Positions 53,072-62,179 are shown, numbered from the stretch's first letter. The stretch is DNA of 64,000 bases from Actinacidiphila sp. DG2A-62 (GCF_035825295.1 NZ_JAYMGI010000002.1:1488001-1552000); one strand, 5' to 3'. The notes: generated from the letters alone by a model not told the origin. Numbers and translations are program-made.

Positions 53072-53956
53072 TCACCCCCGGGGAAGCGTGAGCACGGTCC
53101 CGGCCGCCACCCGGTTCGGGTCCGGGCCGATCACCGACTTGTTCATCTCGTACAGCCGCTTCCAGCCGCCGGGCACGTGGTAGGCCACGGCGATGCCGGA
53201 CAGCGTCTCGCCGCGGGCCACGGTGTGGTGGGCGCCCCCGCCGGAGCCGTTGGCCGCCTGACCCTTCCCGGCGGACGAGGCGGCGGAGCCCCCGGGCCCG
53301 GCGGCGGACGAGCCGGACGAGCCGGACGAGGCGGTGCGGGCCGGCAGGTCGAGCTTGCGGGAGCACACCGGCCACGCCTGCCAGCCCTGGGCGCGCAGCA
53401 CCTTGCGGGCGATGCTGATCTGGTGGTCGCGGCTGGCGAGGTCGGCGCGCCGGGCGTACGCCCGTCCGCCGAACCGCTCCCAGGTGGGCTGCCAGAACTG
53501 CAGTCCGCCGTAGAAGCCGTTGCCCGAGTTGATGTGCCAGTCGCCGCTGCTCTCGCACATCGCCAGGTCGCTCCAGACCGGCGAACTGACGGCCGGCGCG
53601 GTGGCGGGCGGGGTGTCGGCGGAGGCGGGCGCCGCCGCGGAGGCCGGCCGGTGGGCGGTGTGGGCGGTGTGGGCGGCGGAGGGAGCCGACGCTGCCGCTG
53701 AGGGGGCGGAGGCGGCCGCGTCCTGCGGGGTTCCGGCGAACGCGGTTCCCCCGGGCGCGGCCTGTCCGGCTCGTGCGGGAGGGGCGGCGGTTTGGCGCAC
53801 AGAGGCCGCGGCGGTGGCCGGCTGCGCCATGAGCGGGAGCAGGGACGCCGCGCCGAGGACGGCAGCGGCGGTGGCGGCGCGCAGGCCGGCGGTGGACCCG
53901 GCGCGCGACGAGCGACGCGCCGAAGTGATTTGACGACAATTCGACAGTTCGATCAT
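53072..53956 (-). CDS. Secreted Rpf-like transglycosylase with C-terminal LysM domain
   Basis: A 294-aa exported wall protein. Basic N-terminus and signal (AATAAAVLGAASLLPLMAQPATAAA); an Ala/Ser/Pro/Thr/His-rich linker; Rpf domain WSDLAMCESSGDWHINSGNGFYGGLQFWQPTWERFGG with catalytic Glu in CESSGDW; second linker of Ser/Gly; LysM ARGETLSGIAVAYHVPGGWKRLYEMNKSVIGPDPNRVAAGTVLTLP. It cleaves peptidoglycan during growth or spore germination. The start is ATG 53956; no clear ribosome site, so it may be leaderless or start elsewhere. It is cotranscribed with or upstream of the glycosyltransferase gene (gap 102 bp). Confidence 0.9.
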   Translation of the reverse strand: MIELSNCRQITSARRSSRAGSTAGLRAATAAAVLGAASLLPLMAQPATAAASVRQTAAPPARAGQAAPGGTAFAGTPQDAAASAPSAAASAPSAAHTAHTAHRPASAAAPASADTPPATAPAVSSPVWSDLAMCESSGDWHINSGNGFYGGLQFWQPTWERFGGRAYARRADLASRDHQISIARKVLRAQGWQAWPVCSRKLDLPARTASSGSSGSSAAGPGGSAASSAGKGQAANGSGGGAHHTVARGETLSGIAVAYHVPGGWKRLYEMNKSVIGPDPNRVAAGTVLTLPRG

Positions 53957-54184
53957 CGGGCCACGCTAAGCACAGGGTGCTCGCGTTCCCGGGGCACCAC
54001 GTCCCCACGCGGCGCGCATCCCACCCGACTGGCCCATGGCGGCCGTGTCCGCCGCGCAGCGGAACGGTCGCAAACCGTGACCCGCACGCCGGGCCGTCCG
54101 TTGTCACAGTGCGCCGGAGCACACCCGGCCCGCCCAAGACCCGCAGCGCCGCACAGCACGGCGCGGCACTCCAAGGAGACTCCC

Positions 54185-55024
54185 GTGGCGCCCCTGCTCG
54201 ACGTGAGCGACGAAGTACGAGCCGAGATCGGAGACGAGGAGGCCGAACGGCTCCTGGCCGGCGACAACGCGCCGGGCACGTACGACTGCACGTCCTGCCG
54301 TACGCCCGGCGACACCGCGCAGGAACGGACCAGCACCGTGCTGTTCGTCGGCGAGGAGACCGCGGTGCTGGCGTTCGCGCACGCCGCGTGCATCCCGTCC
54401 CAGGTGGTGCCGGTGCCCGAGGCGCAGTTGCAGGGCGCGGTCCGCAGCATCTCGCCGCAGACCGCCGGGGCGGGGCCGGACGGACCGGGCGGGGGCGGGG
54501 GCGGGGGCGCGCAGGACGCCGGCGGGCAGGAGTCGCCGGACCTCGCGCCCCGGCAGGCGGTGCTGGGCATCACCTGCGGTCTGATCGTCGTCGAGGAGCA
54601 GCTGTGCCCGGCGCTCGTCGTGGAGCCGACCGGGCCGGTCGCCCGGGTCGGCGCGACCGGCGGCGGCGACGACTTCCTGCCGCTGCTGATCGAGCAGGGC
54701 TTCGTGCCGCAACTGGACCTGGAGGCGCGGCCGTCGCCGCTGGCCGGCTGGTCGGTGCTGCTGGCGATGGGACAGCTGCACGCGGTGCTGCAGCCGGGCA
54801 CCGCCGGCGCCCCCGCGACCGCCTGGTGGCAGGCGCACCAGCCGCTCCAGGTCAGCGACGGGTGGCGGGCCGCGGTCGGCCGGAGCAACGAGGTGTACGT
54901 GTACGCCGGTCCGCACGGCTCGATCGGCCGGCAGCCGCGCGAGGACCTGATGCGGGACGCGCTGGCGAAGGCGTGCGCGCGCGGGCAGCTGGTCGCGGCG
55001 ACGATGCCGCTCGCGGGGACCTGA
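54185..55024 (+). CDS. Conserved-looking hypothetical protein with Cys pair region
   Basis: A 279-aa soluble protein starting at GTG 54185 with AAGGAGA 6 nt upstream. Near the N-terminus are YDCTSCRTPGD and FAHAACIPSQVVPVPE, which look like a small zinc-binding unit. A poly-Gly run (GPGGGGGGGAQD, encoded by GGGGGC repeats) follows. The rest has LGITCGLIVVEEQLCPALVVEPTGPVAR and LPLLIEQGFVPQLDLEARPSPLAGWSVLLAMGQLHAVL. I recognise no family. It sits upstream of another unknown protein and der. Confidence 0.65.
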   Translation: MAPLLDVSDEVRAEIGDEEAERLLAGDNAPGTYDCTSCRTPGDTAQERTSTVLFVGEETAVLAFAHAACIPSQVVPVPEAQLQGAVRSISPQTAGAGPDGPGGGGGGGAQDAGGQESPDLAPRQAVLGITCGLIVVEEQLCPALVVEPTGPVARVGATGGGDDFLPLLIEQGFVPQLDLEARPSPLAGWSVLLAMGQLHAVLQPGTAGAPATAWWQAHQPLQVSDGWRAAVGRSNEVYVYAGPHGSIGRQPREDLMRDALAKACARGQLVAATMPLAGT

Positions 55025-55125
55025 GCAGGTCGGGCGGGCGCGCCATGGGACCGGAAGCACGTCAAAGATCTGCAATTCAACCGAGTGGCCCGCATCCAGG
55101 GGCATTCCGGGTCGTTGGCACTTAC

Positions 55126-55422
55126 GTGCACACCTTTGACGCCTCCACCCCCAGGTCCCCGTATCAGCGCGCCATTCCCGGGATGCGCAGCGCGCAGGAG
55201 CACGCGTCAGGCAGCGGCACGCCGATCTACGACGCGCTGTACTCGGAGTACCGCAGGCTCTTCAGGACGCTGCCGGGGGACCGCAGCGGCGAGGAACAGC
55301 TGGAGTTCAAGGGCTTCGCCGCGTGGCACGCGCAGTACCCGCCGTTCACGCCGGGCGGCAGGCACCGCGGCGGCGGTCCGGCGGCGCTGCCGCCGGGCCG
55401 CTCCGACAACCGGCCGGGCTGA
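55126..55422 (+). CDS. Small hypothetical protein (YSEYRRLFRTLPGDRSGEE type)
   Basis: A 98-aa protein. The core STPRSPYQRAIPGMRSAQEHASGSGTPIYDALYSEYRRLFRTLPGDRSGEEQLEFKGF reads like a conserved actinobacterial family that I cannot name. The C-terminus is Gly/Pro/Arg-rich. Starts: GTG 55126 (VHTFDAST) is chosen; ATG 55045 would add 27 residues of less family-like sequence. No strong ribosome site. CGTCAAAG (55060-55067) and CTTTGACG (55134-55141) are inverted copies flanking the start region, so an mRNA hairpin could mask it. Convergent with der, 9 bp apart. Confidence 0.6.
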   Translation: MHTFDASTPRSPYQRAIPGMRSAQEHASGSGTPIYDALYSEYRRLFRTLPGDRSGEEQLEFKGFAAWHAQYPPFTPGGRHRGGGPAALPPGRSDNRPG

Positions 55423-55431
55423 GCGCGGGGG

Positions 55432-56889
55432 CTACTTCTTGCGGCCCCGCTTCTCCCTGACCCGCACGGACACCTGGATCGGCGTGCCCTCGAAGCCGAA
55501 CTCCTCGCGCAGCCGCCGCTCGATGAAGCGGCGGTAGCCGGCCTCCAGGAAGCCCGAGGCGAAGAGCACGAAGCGCGGCGGCTTGCTGCCGGCCTGGGTG
55601 CCGAAGAGGATGCGCGGCTGCTTGCCGCCCCGGATGGGGTGCGGGTGGGCGGCGACCAGCTCGCCGAGGAAGGCGTTGAGCCGGCCGGTGGGGACTCGGG
55701 TCTCCCAGCCGGCCAGCGCGGTCTCGATCGCCGGGACGAGCTTCTCCATGTGCCGGCCGGTGCGCGCCGAGACGTTGACCCGCGGCGCCCACTGCACCTG
55801 GACCAGGTCGCGCTCGATCTCGCGCTCCAGGTAGTAGCGGCGCTCCTCGTCCAGCAGGTCCCACTTGTTGTAGGCGATGACCACCGCGCGGCCCGCCTCG
55901 ACGGCCATCGAGATGATCCGGGTGTCCTGCTCGGCGAGCATCTCGCTGGCGTCGATGAGGATGACCGCGACCTCGGCCTTCTCCAGGGCGGCGGCGGTGC
56001 GCAGCGAGGCGTAGTAGTCGGCGCCCTCGGTGAGGTGGACGCGCCGGCGGATGCCCGCGGTGTCGATGAACTTCCAGGTCACGCCGCCGAGTTCGATCAG
56101 CTCGTCGACGGGGTCGCGGGTGGTGCCGGCCATCTCGTTGACCACCACGCGGTCGCTGCCCGCCACCTTGTTCAGCAGGGACGACTTGCCGACATTGGGC
56201 CGGCCGATCAGTGCGATGCGGCGGGGGCCGCCGACGGTCTCGCCGAAGGTCAGCGCGGGCGCCTCGGGCAGCGCCTCCATGATGGCGTCCAGCAGGTCGC
56301 CGGTGCCGCGGCCGTGCAGCGAGGAGACCGGGTGGGGCTCGCCCAGGCCGAGGTTCCACAGCGCGGCGGCGTCCGCCTCGCCGGACGGCCCGTCCACCTT
56401 GTTCGCCGCCAGCACCACCGGCTTGCCGGCCCGGCGCAGCAGCTTCACCACCGCCTCGTCGGTGTCCGTGGCGCCGACCGTGGAGTCCACCACGAAGACC
56501 ACCGCGTCGGCGGCCTCGATCGCGAACTCGGCCTGCGCGGCGACCGACGCGTCGATCCCGAGCACGTCCTGCTCCCAGCCGCCGGTGTCGACGATCTTGA
56601 AGCGGCGGCCGTTCCAGTCGGCTTCGTACGTGACCCGGTCGCGGGTGACGCCCGGCCGGTCCTCCACGACGGCCTCGCGGCGGCCGATGATGCGGTTCAC
56701 CAGGGTCGACTTGCCGACATTGGGCCGACCGACGACGGCGAGCACCGGCAGCGGGCCGTGGCCGGCCTGTGCGAGGTCGCCGGCCACCTCCTCCGGGTCG
56801 AAGCCCTCCTCGGCGGCGAGCTCCATGAACTCGGCGTACTCGGCGTCGCCGAGCGCGCCGGTGTCGCCGTGGTCGAATTGCTGGTCCAT
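55432..56889 (-). CDS. der: Ribosome biogenesis GTPase Der (EngA)
   Basis: A 485-aa double-GTPase needed for 50S subunit assembly. The first G domain has GRPNVGKS at 54-61, VDTGGW and NKVDG; the second has [22 protein letters not shown] and NKWDLL; a C-terminal KH-like domain follows ([42 protein letters not shown]). An acidic ~45-residue N-terminal extension is usual in actinobacteria. The start is ATG 56889. It is followed upstream by plsC and cmk in the same orientation, a conserved actinobacterial order. Confidence 0.97.
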   Translation of the reverse strand: MDQQFDHGDTGALGDAEYAEFMELAAEEGFDPEEVAGDLAQAGHGPLPVLAVVGRPNVGKSTLVNRIIGRREAVVEDRPGVTRDRVTYEADWNGRRFKIVDTGGWEQDVLGIDASVAAQAEFAIEAADAVVFVVDSTVGATDTDEAVVKLLRRAGKPVVLAANKVDGPSGEADAAALWNLGLGEPHPVSSLHGRGTGDLLDAIMEALPEAPALTFGETVGGPRRIALIGRPNVGKSSLLNKVAGSDRVVVNEMAGTTRDPVDELIELGGVTWKFIDTAGIRRRVHLTEGADYYASLRTAAALEKAEVAVILIDASEMLAEQDTRIISMAVEAGRAVVIAYNKWDLLDEERRYYLEREIERDLVQVQWAPRVNVSARTGRHMEKLVPAIETALAGWETRVPTGRLNAFLGELVAAHPHPIRGGKQPRILFGTQAGSKPPRFVLFASGFLEAGYRRFIERRLREEFGFEGTPIQVSVRVREKRGRKK

Positions 56890-56987
56890 GAGGTCTCTCC
56901 GTCGATCTGTCGATCTGTCGTGGCGCCCGCGGTCGGGCGGTCCTTCGCGGTGTCCGCGGACGGGCGCCGCGGCGGACCGGGCGCCGG

Positions 56988-57038
56988 GCGGTGCGGGTCA
57001 GCGGGCAGTGCCGGTCAGCGGGCGGTGCCGGTCAGCGG
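56988..57038. repeat. Three 17-bp tandem repeats between der and plsC
   Basis: Units at 56988-57004, 57005-57021 and 57022-57038 follow GCGGTGCCGGTCAGCGG, ending in a partial fourth. They occupy the spacer just after the acyltransferase stop (57046) and before the der promoter region. A TCGATCTG duplication lies nearby (56903-56920). Confidence 0.7.
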
Positions 57039-57045
57039 GCGGTGG

Positions 57046-57726
57046 TCATCGGCCGGTGGTCCGCCTGGCCTCGGCCAGGTGCGCGGTCAGCCGCTCCTGG
57101 ATGCGCAAGGTGGCGGCGTCCAGGGCGCTGCGGGTGCGCCGCCCGCTGCCGTCGCCGGCGTCGAAGGGCTCGCCGAAGACGACGTCGATCCGGGCCCGCA
57201 GCGGCGGCAGGTCGCGCACCACGCGGCCCGGCCGGGCGCTGCCCAGCACGGCCACCGGCAGCACGGGGGCGCCCGAGCGCAGCGCGAAGTAGGCCAGGCC
57301 GCCGCGCAGCTCGGCGAAGTCGCCGGCGCCGCGGGTGCCCTCGGGGAAGATGCCGAGGACGCCGCCGCGCTCCAGCACCCCCAGCGCCGCGCCTATCGCG
57401 GTGCGGTCGGCGCTCTCCCGGTCGATCTCGATCTGGCCGATCGAGCGCAGGAAGGGGTCGAGCGGGCCGACGAAGGCCTGCTTCTTCACCAGGAAGTGGA
57501 TCGGGCGCGGCGAGGTGCCGATGAGCATCGGGCCGTCGATGTTGTGGCTGTGGTTGCCGGCGAGAATGACCGCGCCCCGGGAGGGGAACCGCCAGGCGCC
57601 GAGCACCCGGGGCCGCCACATGCCGTGCATCAGGCCGATGCCGATCCCACGGGCCACGGCGGCGCCGCGCGGGCCGGGCGCCGGCCGGGGCGCGGGCCGC
57701 GGCTCGGGCCGGGTCGATGCGGTCAC
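57046..57726 (-). CDS. plsC: 1-acyl-sn-glycerol-3-phosphate acyltransferase
   Basis: A 226-aa membrane-associated acyltransferase making phosphatidic acid. Motif I is NHSHNIDGP (H-x4-D), motif III FPEGTRGAGDF, and VLPVAVLGS is motif IV. LVKKQAFVGPLDPFLRSIGQIEIDRES is the usual segment between. The start is GTG 57726, overlapping the cmk stop by 4 bp (GTGA), so the two are coupled. Order cmk-plsC-der on the same strand is a common actinobacterial housekeeping arrangement. Confidence 0.93.
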   Translation of the reverse strand: MTASTRPEPRPAPRPAPGPRGAAVARGIGIGLMHGMWRPRVLGAWRFPSRGAVILAGNHSHNIDGPMLIGTSPRPIHFLVKKQAFVGPLDPFLRSIGQIEIDRESADRTAIGAALGVLERGGVLGIFPEGTRGAGDFAELRGGLAYFALRSGAPVLPVAVLGSARPGRVVRDLPPLRARIDVVFGEPFDAGDGSGRRTRSALDAATLRIQERLTAHLAEARRTTGR

Positions 57727-58454
57727 CGGGGTGTCGTCTCCTCGACCGCGGCGGCCGCCGGCGCGGCCGCGGGCTGCTTCTCGCGGACCAGGGCCACCAC
57801 GTGCTCGACGACCTGTTCCAGATTCAGCTCGGTGGTGTCGACCTCGATCGCGTCGGCGGCCTTGGCCAGCGGGGAGGTCTTGCGGCCGGAGTCCGCGGCG
57901 TCGCGCCGGATCAGCGCGGCCTGGGTGTCGGCGACGGTGACCGCGCCCTTCAGTTCGACGCTGCGGCGGGCCGCGCGGGCCTCGGCGGAGGCGGTGAGGA
58001 AGACCTTGACGGTGGCGTCGGGCAGCACGGTGGTGCCGATGTCGCGGCCCTCGACCACTATGCCGGCCGCGGCGGACGGCGCCGCCGCGGCGGCGCGCTG
58101 CATCTCCACCAGCCTGGCCCGCACCTCGGGCACCGCGCTGACGGCGCTGACCGCCGCGGTGACCTCCTGGGAGCGGATCGGCACCGAGACGTCCACGCCG
58201 TCGACCGTGATGGTGGGCGCGCCGGGGTCGGTGCCGGAGACGATGACCGGCTTGCCCGCCTGGTCGGCGACGGCCACCGGGTCGTCGACGGCCACGCCGT
58301 TGCCGAGCATCCACCAGGTGATCGCGCGGTACATCGCGCCCGTGTCGAGGTAGCTCAGGCCCAGCCGGGCGGCGACCGCCCGGGAGGTGCTGGACTTGCC
58401 CGTGCCGGAGGGGCCGTCGATCGCGACGATCACCGGTTCGACCGGATTTTCCAC
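57723..58454 (-). CDS. cmk: Cytidylate kinase
   Basis: A 243-aa NMP kinase phosphorylating CMP/dCMP. The P-loop is IDGPSGTGKSSTSRAVAARLGLSYLDTGAMYRA; further blocks are VEGRDIGTTVLPDATVKVFLTASAEARAARR and a LID region with RRDAADSGRKTSPLAKAADAIEVDTT. The C-terminus has an extra Ala/Pro tail. The start is GTG 58454 (VENPVEPVIVAIDG), placed downstream of a GGAAGGCCTTCC palindrome that includes the GGAAGG ribosome-site-like stretch. Translationally coupled to plsC. Confidence 0.95.
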   Translation of the reverse strand: MENPVEPVIVAIDGPSGTGKSSTSRAVAARLGLSYLDTGAMYRAITWWMLGNGVAVDDPVAVADQAGKPVIVSGTDPGAPTITVDGVDVSVPIRSQEVTAAVSAVSAVPEVRARLVEMQRAAAAAPSAAAGIVVEGRDIGTTVLPDATVKVFLTASAEARAARRSVELKGAVTVADTQAALIRRDAADSGRKTSPLAKAADAIEVDTTELNLEQVVEHVVALVREKQPAAAPAAAAVEETTPR

Positions 58455-58675
58455 AGCGGAAGGCCTTCCTCGTGCACGGGAGCGTTTGTCGATGCGCCGG
58501 CGAGCGGCGGGGGCGTGGGCGTCCCCCGTGGTCACCCGGACGCCACCCACAAGGTTACCGGCCCGCCGGACCCCGTACGCCCGCCCTGTGGACAACCCCG
58601 CGCCCCGGTGCCGACCCGCCCCCCGCGGTACGGCCCCGCGCCGCGGCACGCGGGCGCGCCGCCGGCCCCGGCCCG

Positions 58676-59761
58676 CTACTGCCGCAGCGCCCAGCCCCGC
58701 TCGCGCAGGGCCGCCGAGAGCGTGGGGGCCGAGCCCGGCTCGACGAAGAGGTTGACCCGGCCGGCCTGCTGCCCGGTGGAGTGCTCGATCCGCACGTCCT
58801 CGATGTTGACGCCCGCGGCGCCGGCGTCGCCGAAGAGCCGGGCCAGCTCGCCCGGCTGGTCGCCGAGCAGCACGGCGACGATCTCGTACGACTTGGGGGC
58901 GGTGCCGTGCTTGCCGGGGACCTTGGAGCGCCCGGCGTTGCCGCGGCGCAGGATGTCCTCGATGCCGGCGGCGCCGTCGCGGCGCTTGGCGTCGTCGGCG
59001 GACTGCAGGGCGCGCAGCGAGGCGACGGTCCCGGCCAGGTCGGCGGCGAGGTCGGCCAGCACGTCGGCGACCGGTCCGGGATTGGCGGCGAGGATGTCCA
59101 TCCACATGCCCGGCTCGGACCCGGCGATCCTGGTGACGTCGAGGATGCCCTGCCCGCACAGCCGGACCGCGCTGTCGTCGGCGTGTTCCAGGCGCGCGGC
59201 CACCATGCTGGAGACCAGTTGCGGGGTGTGCGAGACCAGGGCGACCGCGCGGTCGTGCGCGTCGGCGTCCATCACCACCGGCACCGCGTGGCACAGCGCG
59301 ACCAGTTCGAGCGCGAGGTTGAGCACCTCGGTGTCGGTGGCGGGCGTCGGTGTGAGCACCCAGGGTCGGCCCTCGAACAGCTCGGCCGAGGCGGCCAGCG
59401 GCCCGGAGCGCTCCCGGCCGGCCATCGGGTGGGTGCCGATGTAGCGGCTGAGGTCGCAGCCGAGCGCCTCCAGTTCGCGGCGCGGTCCGCCCTTGACGCT
59501 GGCGACGTCCAGGTAGCCGCGGCCGAGGCCCCGGGAGACGGCGTCGGCGAGGCTGGCCGCGACGTGGGCGGGCGGCACCGCCACGATGACCAGGTCGACC
59601 TGCTCCTCCGGCTCCCCCGCGATGCCCGCGCCGAGCGCCGCGGCGGTACGGGCGGCGGTGGCGTCGTGGTCGGTGAGCCGGACGTCGACGCCGCGGGCGG
59701 TGAGCGCGAGCGCGGCGGACGTGCCCATCAGGCCGGTTCCGATGACGAGGGCGGTCCTCAT
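58676..59761 (-). CDS. tyrA: Prephenate dehydrogenase with C-terminal ACT domain
   Basis: A 361-aa enzyme of tyrosine biosynthesis oxidising prephenate to 4-hydroxyphenylpyruvate. The NAD motif is VIGTGLMGTSAALALTARG, with VASVKGGPRRELEAL and YIGTHPMAGRERSGP as catalytic/substrate blocks and VVMDADAHDRAVALVSHTPQLVSSMVA following. The ACT domain (EIVAVLLGDQPGELARLFGDAGAAGVNIEDVRIEH) implies feedback by an amino acid, probably tyrosine. The start is ATG 59761. It lies 221 bp upstream of cmk in the same orientation; the gap holds no gene. Divergent from the nucleotidyltransferase. Confidence 0.95.
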   Translation of the reverse strand: MRTALVIGTGLMGTSAALALTARGVDVRLTDHDATAARTAAALGAGIAGEPEEQVDLVIVAVPPAHVAASLADAVSRGLGRGYLDVASVKGGPRRELEALGCDLSRYIGTHPMAGRERSGPLAASAELFEGRPWVLTPTPATDTEVLNLALELVALCHAVPVVMDADAHDRAVALVSHTPQLVSSMVAARLEHADDSAVRLCGQGILDVTRIAGSEPGMWMDILAANPGPVADVLADLAADLAGTVASLRALQSADDAKRRDGAAGIEDILRRGNAGRSKVPGKHGTAPKSYEIVAVLLGDQPGELARLFGDAGAAGVNIEDVRIEHSTGQQAGRVNLFVEPGSAPTLSAALRERGWALRQ

Positions 59762-60054
59762 GGCGACCAGCGTAGTCAGCGCGGCGCGGGCGGCGCGCGG
59801 GCCGCCCGCAGGGCGAGACGGACGGCCCCGGCGGCCGGAGCGGGCCGGAGCGGCGGGCCGGGAGCAGCGGTCCGGAGCGGTGGTCCACAGTGGCAATCCG
59901 GACGGACACGCCGCGGGCCGGACGCGCGCGGCCCCGGCGGCGGGAACGTGCGGTCCGCCGCACGTGACCTTCGTCACGCGCGGAGACCCCCCGCTCACCG
60001 TCCGAAGCGCGAAATGTTCCGCGCGGGGCGTACGCGCTCGCGATAATCGCCCCC

Positions 60055-60774
60055 ATGCGCGAATCTCCTGGGACCGAGGAACGCGGGCACGCACTGGTCA
60101 GGGACCACACCGTGTACACCTGCGTGACGGGCTCGCGCGCCTTCGGGCTGGCGACGGAGGGCAGCGACACCGACCGCCGCGGGGTGTTCGTCGCGCCCAC
60201 CCCGCTGTACTGGCGGTTCGACAAGCCGCCCACCCATGTCACCGGCCCGCTCGACGAGCAGTTCTCCTGGGAGGTCGAGCGGTTCTGCACGCTGGCGCTG
60301 CGCGCCAACCCCACTGTGCTGGAGTGCCTGCACTCGCCGCTGGTGGAATACGCCGACGCGGTCGGCCGCGAGCTGCTGGCGCTGCGCGGGGCGTTCCTGT
60401 CCCGCCGGGCCGAGGCGAGCTTCCGCGGCTACGCGGCGCAGCAGCTCAGCCGGCTGGAGGCGACCGTCAGGGCGCAGGGCGAGCCGCGCTGGAAGCACGC
60501 GATGCACCTGGTGCGGCTGCTGATCAGCTGCCGCGACCTGCTGCGCACCGGGCGGCTGGAGATCGGCGTGGGCGAGCACCGGGAGGCGCTGCTGGCGGTC
60601 CGGCGCGGCGAGCGCGGCTGGGACGCGGTGCGCGCGTGGATGCGGACGCTGCACGAGGAGATCGACGCGGCCCTCCCCCGCAGCCCGCTGCCCGAGGAGC
60701 CGGACCGGGCCCGGGTCGAGGACTTCCTGATCCGGGTCCGCGGCCTGACCGCGGCGGCCCCTCGCCCGGCCTGA
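60055..60774 (+). CDS. RlaP-like / pol-beta family nucleotidyltransferase
   Basis: A 239-aa nucleotidyltransferase. GSRAFGLATEGSDTDRRGVFV is the Gly-Ser and D-x-D type catalytic motif of the DNA polymerase beta superfamily. The helical rest (ERFCTLALRANPTVLECLHSPLV, RWKHAMHLVRLLISCRDLLRTGRLEIGVGEHREALLAVRRGE) fits the RlaP family linked to RNA repair, but no ligase or Rtc partner gene is near. The start is ATG 60055. The upstream gap (59762-60054) holds CGTGAC-N4-GTCACG (59963-59978), a possible operator for the divergent pair. Confidence 0.8.
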   Translation: MRESPGTEERGHALVRDHTVYTCVTGSRAFGLATEGSDTDRRGVFVAPTPLYWRFDKPPTHVTGPLDEQFSWEVERFCTLALRANPTVLECLHSPLVEYADAVGRELLALRGAFLSRRAEASFRGYAAQQLSRLEATVRAQGEPRWKHAMHLVRLLISCRDLLRTGRLEIGVGEHREALLAVRRGERGWDAVRAWMRTLHEEIDAALPRSPLPEEPDRARVEDFLIRVRGLTAAAPRPA

Positions 60775-60881
60775 CGAAGCCGGGCCGACCCGAGCAGCGT
60801 GGGGCCGACCGGGACGCGCCGAAAGCACCGACCGCCCGGTCGCGCCGCCCGCGCCCCCGCCCGCGCCCACGCCCGCACCCG

Positions 60882-62096
60882 CTACAGCTCGACCTCGCGC
60901 ATCAGCATGCCCACCTCGGTGTTGGTCAGCCGGCGCAGCCAGCCGGACTTCTGGTCGCCCAGCGGGATCGGGCCGAAGCTGGTGCGGACCAGCCGGTCGA
61001 CCGGGAAGCCCGCCTCGGCGAGCATCCGCCGCACGATGTGCTTGCGCCCCTCGTGCAGGGTCACCTCGACCAGGTAGTTCTTGCCGGTGTTCTGCACGAT
61101 CCGGAAGTGGTCGGCGCGGGCCCAGCCGTCCTCCAGCTCGATGCCGCTCTTCAGCTGCTTGCCGAGGTCGCGCGGCAGCGGGCCCTGGATGGCGGCGAGG
61201 TAGGTCTTCTGCACGCCGTAGCGCGGGTGGGTGAGGCGGTGGGCCAGCTCGCCGTGGTTGGTGAGCAGGATCAGGCCCTCGGTCTCGGTGTCCAGCCGCC
61301 CGACGTGGAAGAGCCGGGTCTCGCGGTTGGTGACGTAGTCGCCGAGGCACTGCCGCCCGTCCGGGTCCTCCATCGTGGAGACCACGCCGGCCTTGTCGAG
61401 CGCGAAGAACAGGTACGACTGCGTGGCCACGGTCAGCCCGTCGACCTTGACCTCGTCGTGGTCGGGGTCGACCCGCAGGCCCTGCTCGGTGACGATCCGG
61501 CCGTTGACCTCGACGCGCCGCTGCTCGATCAGCTCCTCGCAGGCGCGGCGCGAGCCCATGCCGGCCCTGGCCAGCACCTTCTGCAGCCGCTCGCCGTCCT
61601 GGTCGGCGCCGGCGCCGGCCTTGCGGGCGTGCCGCTCGCGGTTGCGCTCCTCGATCTTGGCGTCCAGCTCGCGCGGCCTGGCCGGGGTCGAGGGACGACC
61701 GCGGCCGCCCCTGCCGGTGCCGGTGGGCCGGCTGCCGGGCTTGGGGCCGCCGGCGGACTTGGTGCGAGGCATGCCGCCGGGCTTGTTGGCGCCGGACTGG
61801 CCGGTGCCGCCGACATCGTAGCGGCGCTCCTCGGGGCGCGGCTTGGCGGGCCGCCTCGGGGCCTCGCCCGCGCGTCCGGCGTCGCCGCGGCGCTCGGTCC
61901 CGCGGCCGGCGTCGCCGCGGCCCGCCTCACCGCGGCGCTCGCCGCCGCGGCGGTCGCCCGCCCCGCCGCCGCGCCGCTCCGGGCCGCCGGCCGGCCGCGC
62001 GGGGCCCGCGCCCCGCCGCTCGGAGCCGCGGCGGTCGCCGCCGCCGCCGCTCCGGGCGTTCCGGTCGCCGCCGCTGTTCCTGTCGCTGCTTCGCAT
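60882..62096 (-). CDS. rluB: rRNA pseudouridine synthase, RluB/RsuA family, with Arg/Gly-rich N-terminus
   Basis: A 404-aa enzyme. The first ~165 residues are a disordered Arg/Gly/Pro-rich stretch (repeats of RRGE/GDRRG). The S4 RNA-binding domain is GERLQKVLARAGMGSRRACEELIEQRRVEVNG, and the catalytic domain has FHVGRLDTETEGLILLTNHGELAHRLTHPRY with the catalytic Asp in GRLDTET; VTLHEGRKHIVRRMLAEAG completes it. It modifies 23S (or 16S) rRNA. The start is ATG 62096; a longer reading to 62183 crosses GTGTACGTG repeats and is unlikely. It is downstream of scpB, as in many actinobacteria. Confidence 0.9.
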   Translation of the reverse strand: MRSSDRNSGGDRNARSGGGGDRRGSERRGAGPARPAGGPERRGGGAGDRRGGERRGEAGRGDAGRGTERRGDAGRAGEAPRRPAKPRPEERRYDVGGTGQSGANKPGGMPRTKSAGGPKPGSRPTGTGRGGRGRPSTPARPRELDAKIEERNRERHARKAGAGADQDGERLQKVLARAGMGSRRACEELIEQRRVEVNGRIVTEQGLRVDPDHDEVKVDGLTVATQSYLFFALDKAGVVSTMEDPDGRQCLGDYVTNRETRLFHVGRLDTETEGLILLTNHGELAHRLTHPRYGVQKTYLAAIQGPLPRDLGKQLKSGIELEDGWARADHFRIVQNTGKNYLVEVTLHEGRKHIVRRMLAEAGFPVDRLVRTSFGPIPLGDQKSGWLRRLTNTEVGMLMREVEL

Positions 62097-62130
62097 CAAG
62101 GTTCCGTAATCGAGGGGTCGAAAGTACGAG

Positions 62131-62157
62131 GTGTACGTGGTGTACGTGGTGTACGTG
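62131..62157. repeat. Three 9-bp tandem repeats between scpB and the pseudouridine synthase gene
   Basis: GTGTACGTG repeats exactly at 62131-62139, 62140-62148 and 62149-62157, followed by a partial copy. They lie in the 83-bp gap between the scpB stop (62180) and the rluB start (62096), where they would sit in the mRNA leader. Confidence 0.75.
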
Positions 62158-62179
62158 GTGCGTGATTCGGTCGGCACGG

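Noticed and set aside
53957..54184. Possible c-di-AMP (ydaO) riboswitch before the Rpf-like gene
   Set aside because: Some actinobacterial rpf genes have one, but I could not find the conserved core sequence or pairing in this leader. A covariance-model search (Rfam ydaO-yuaA) would decide.
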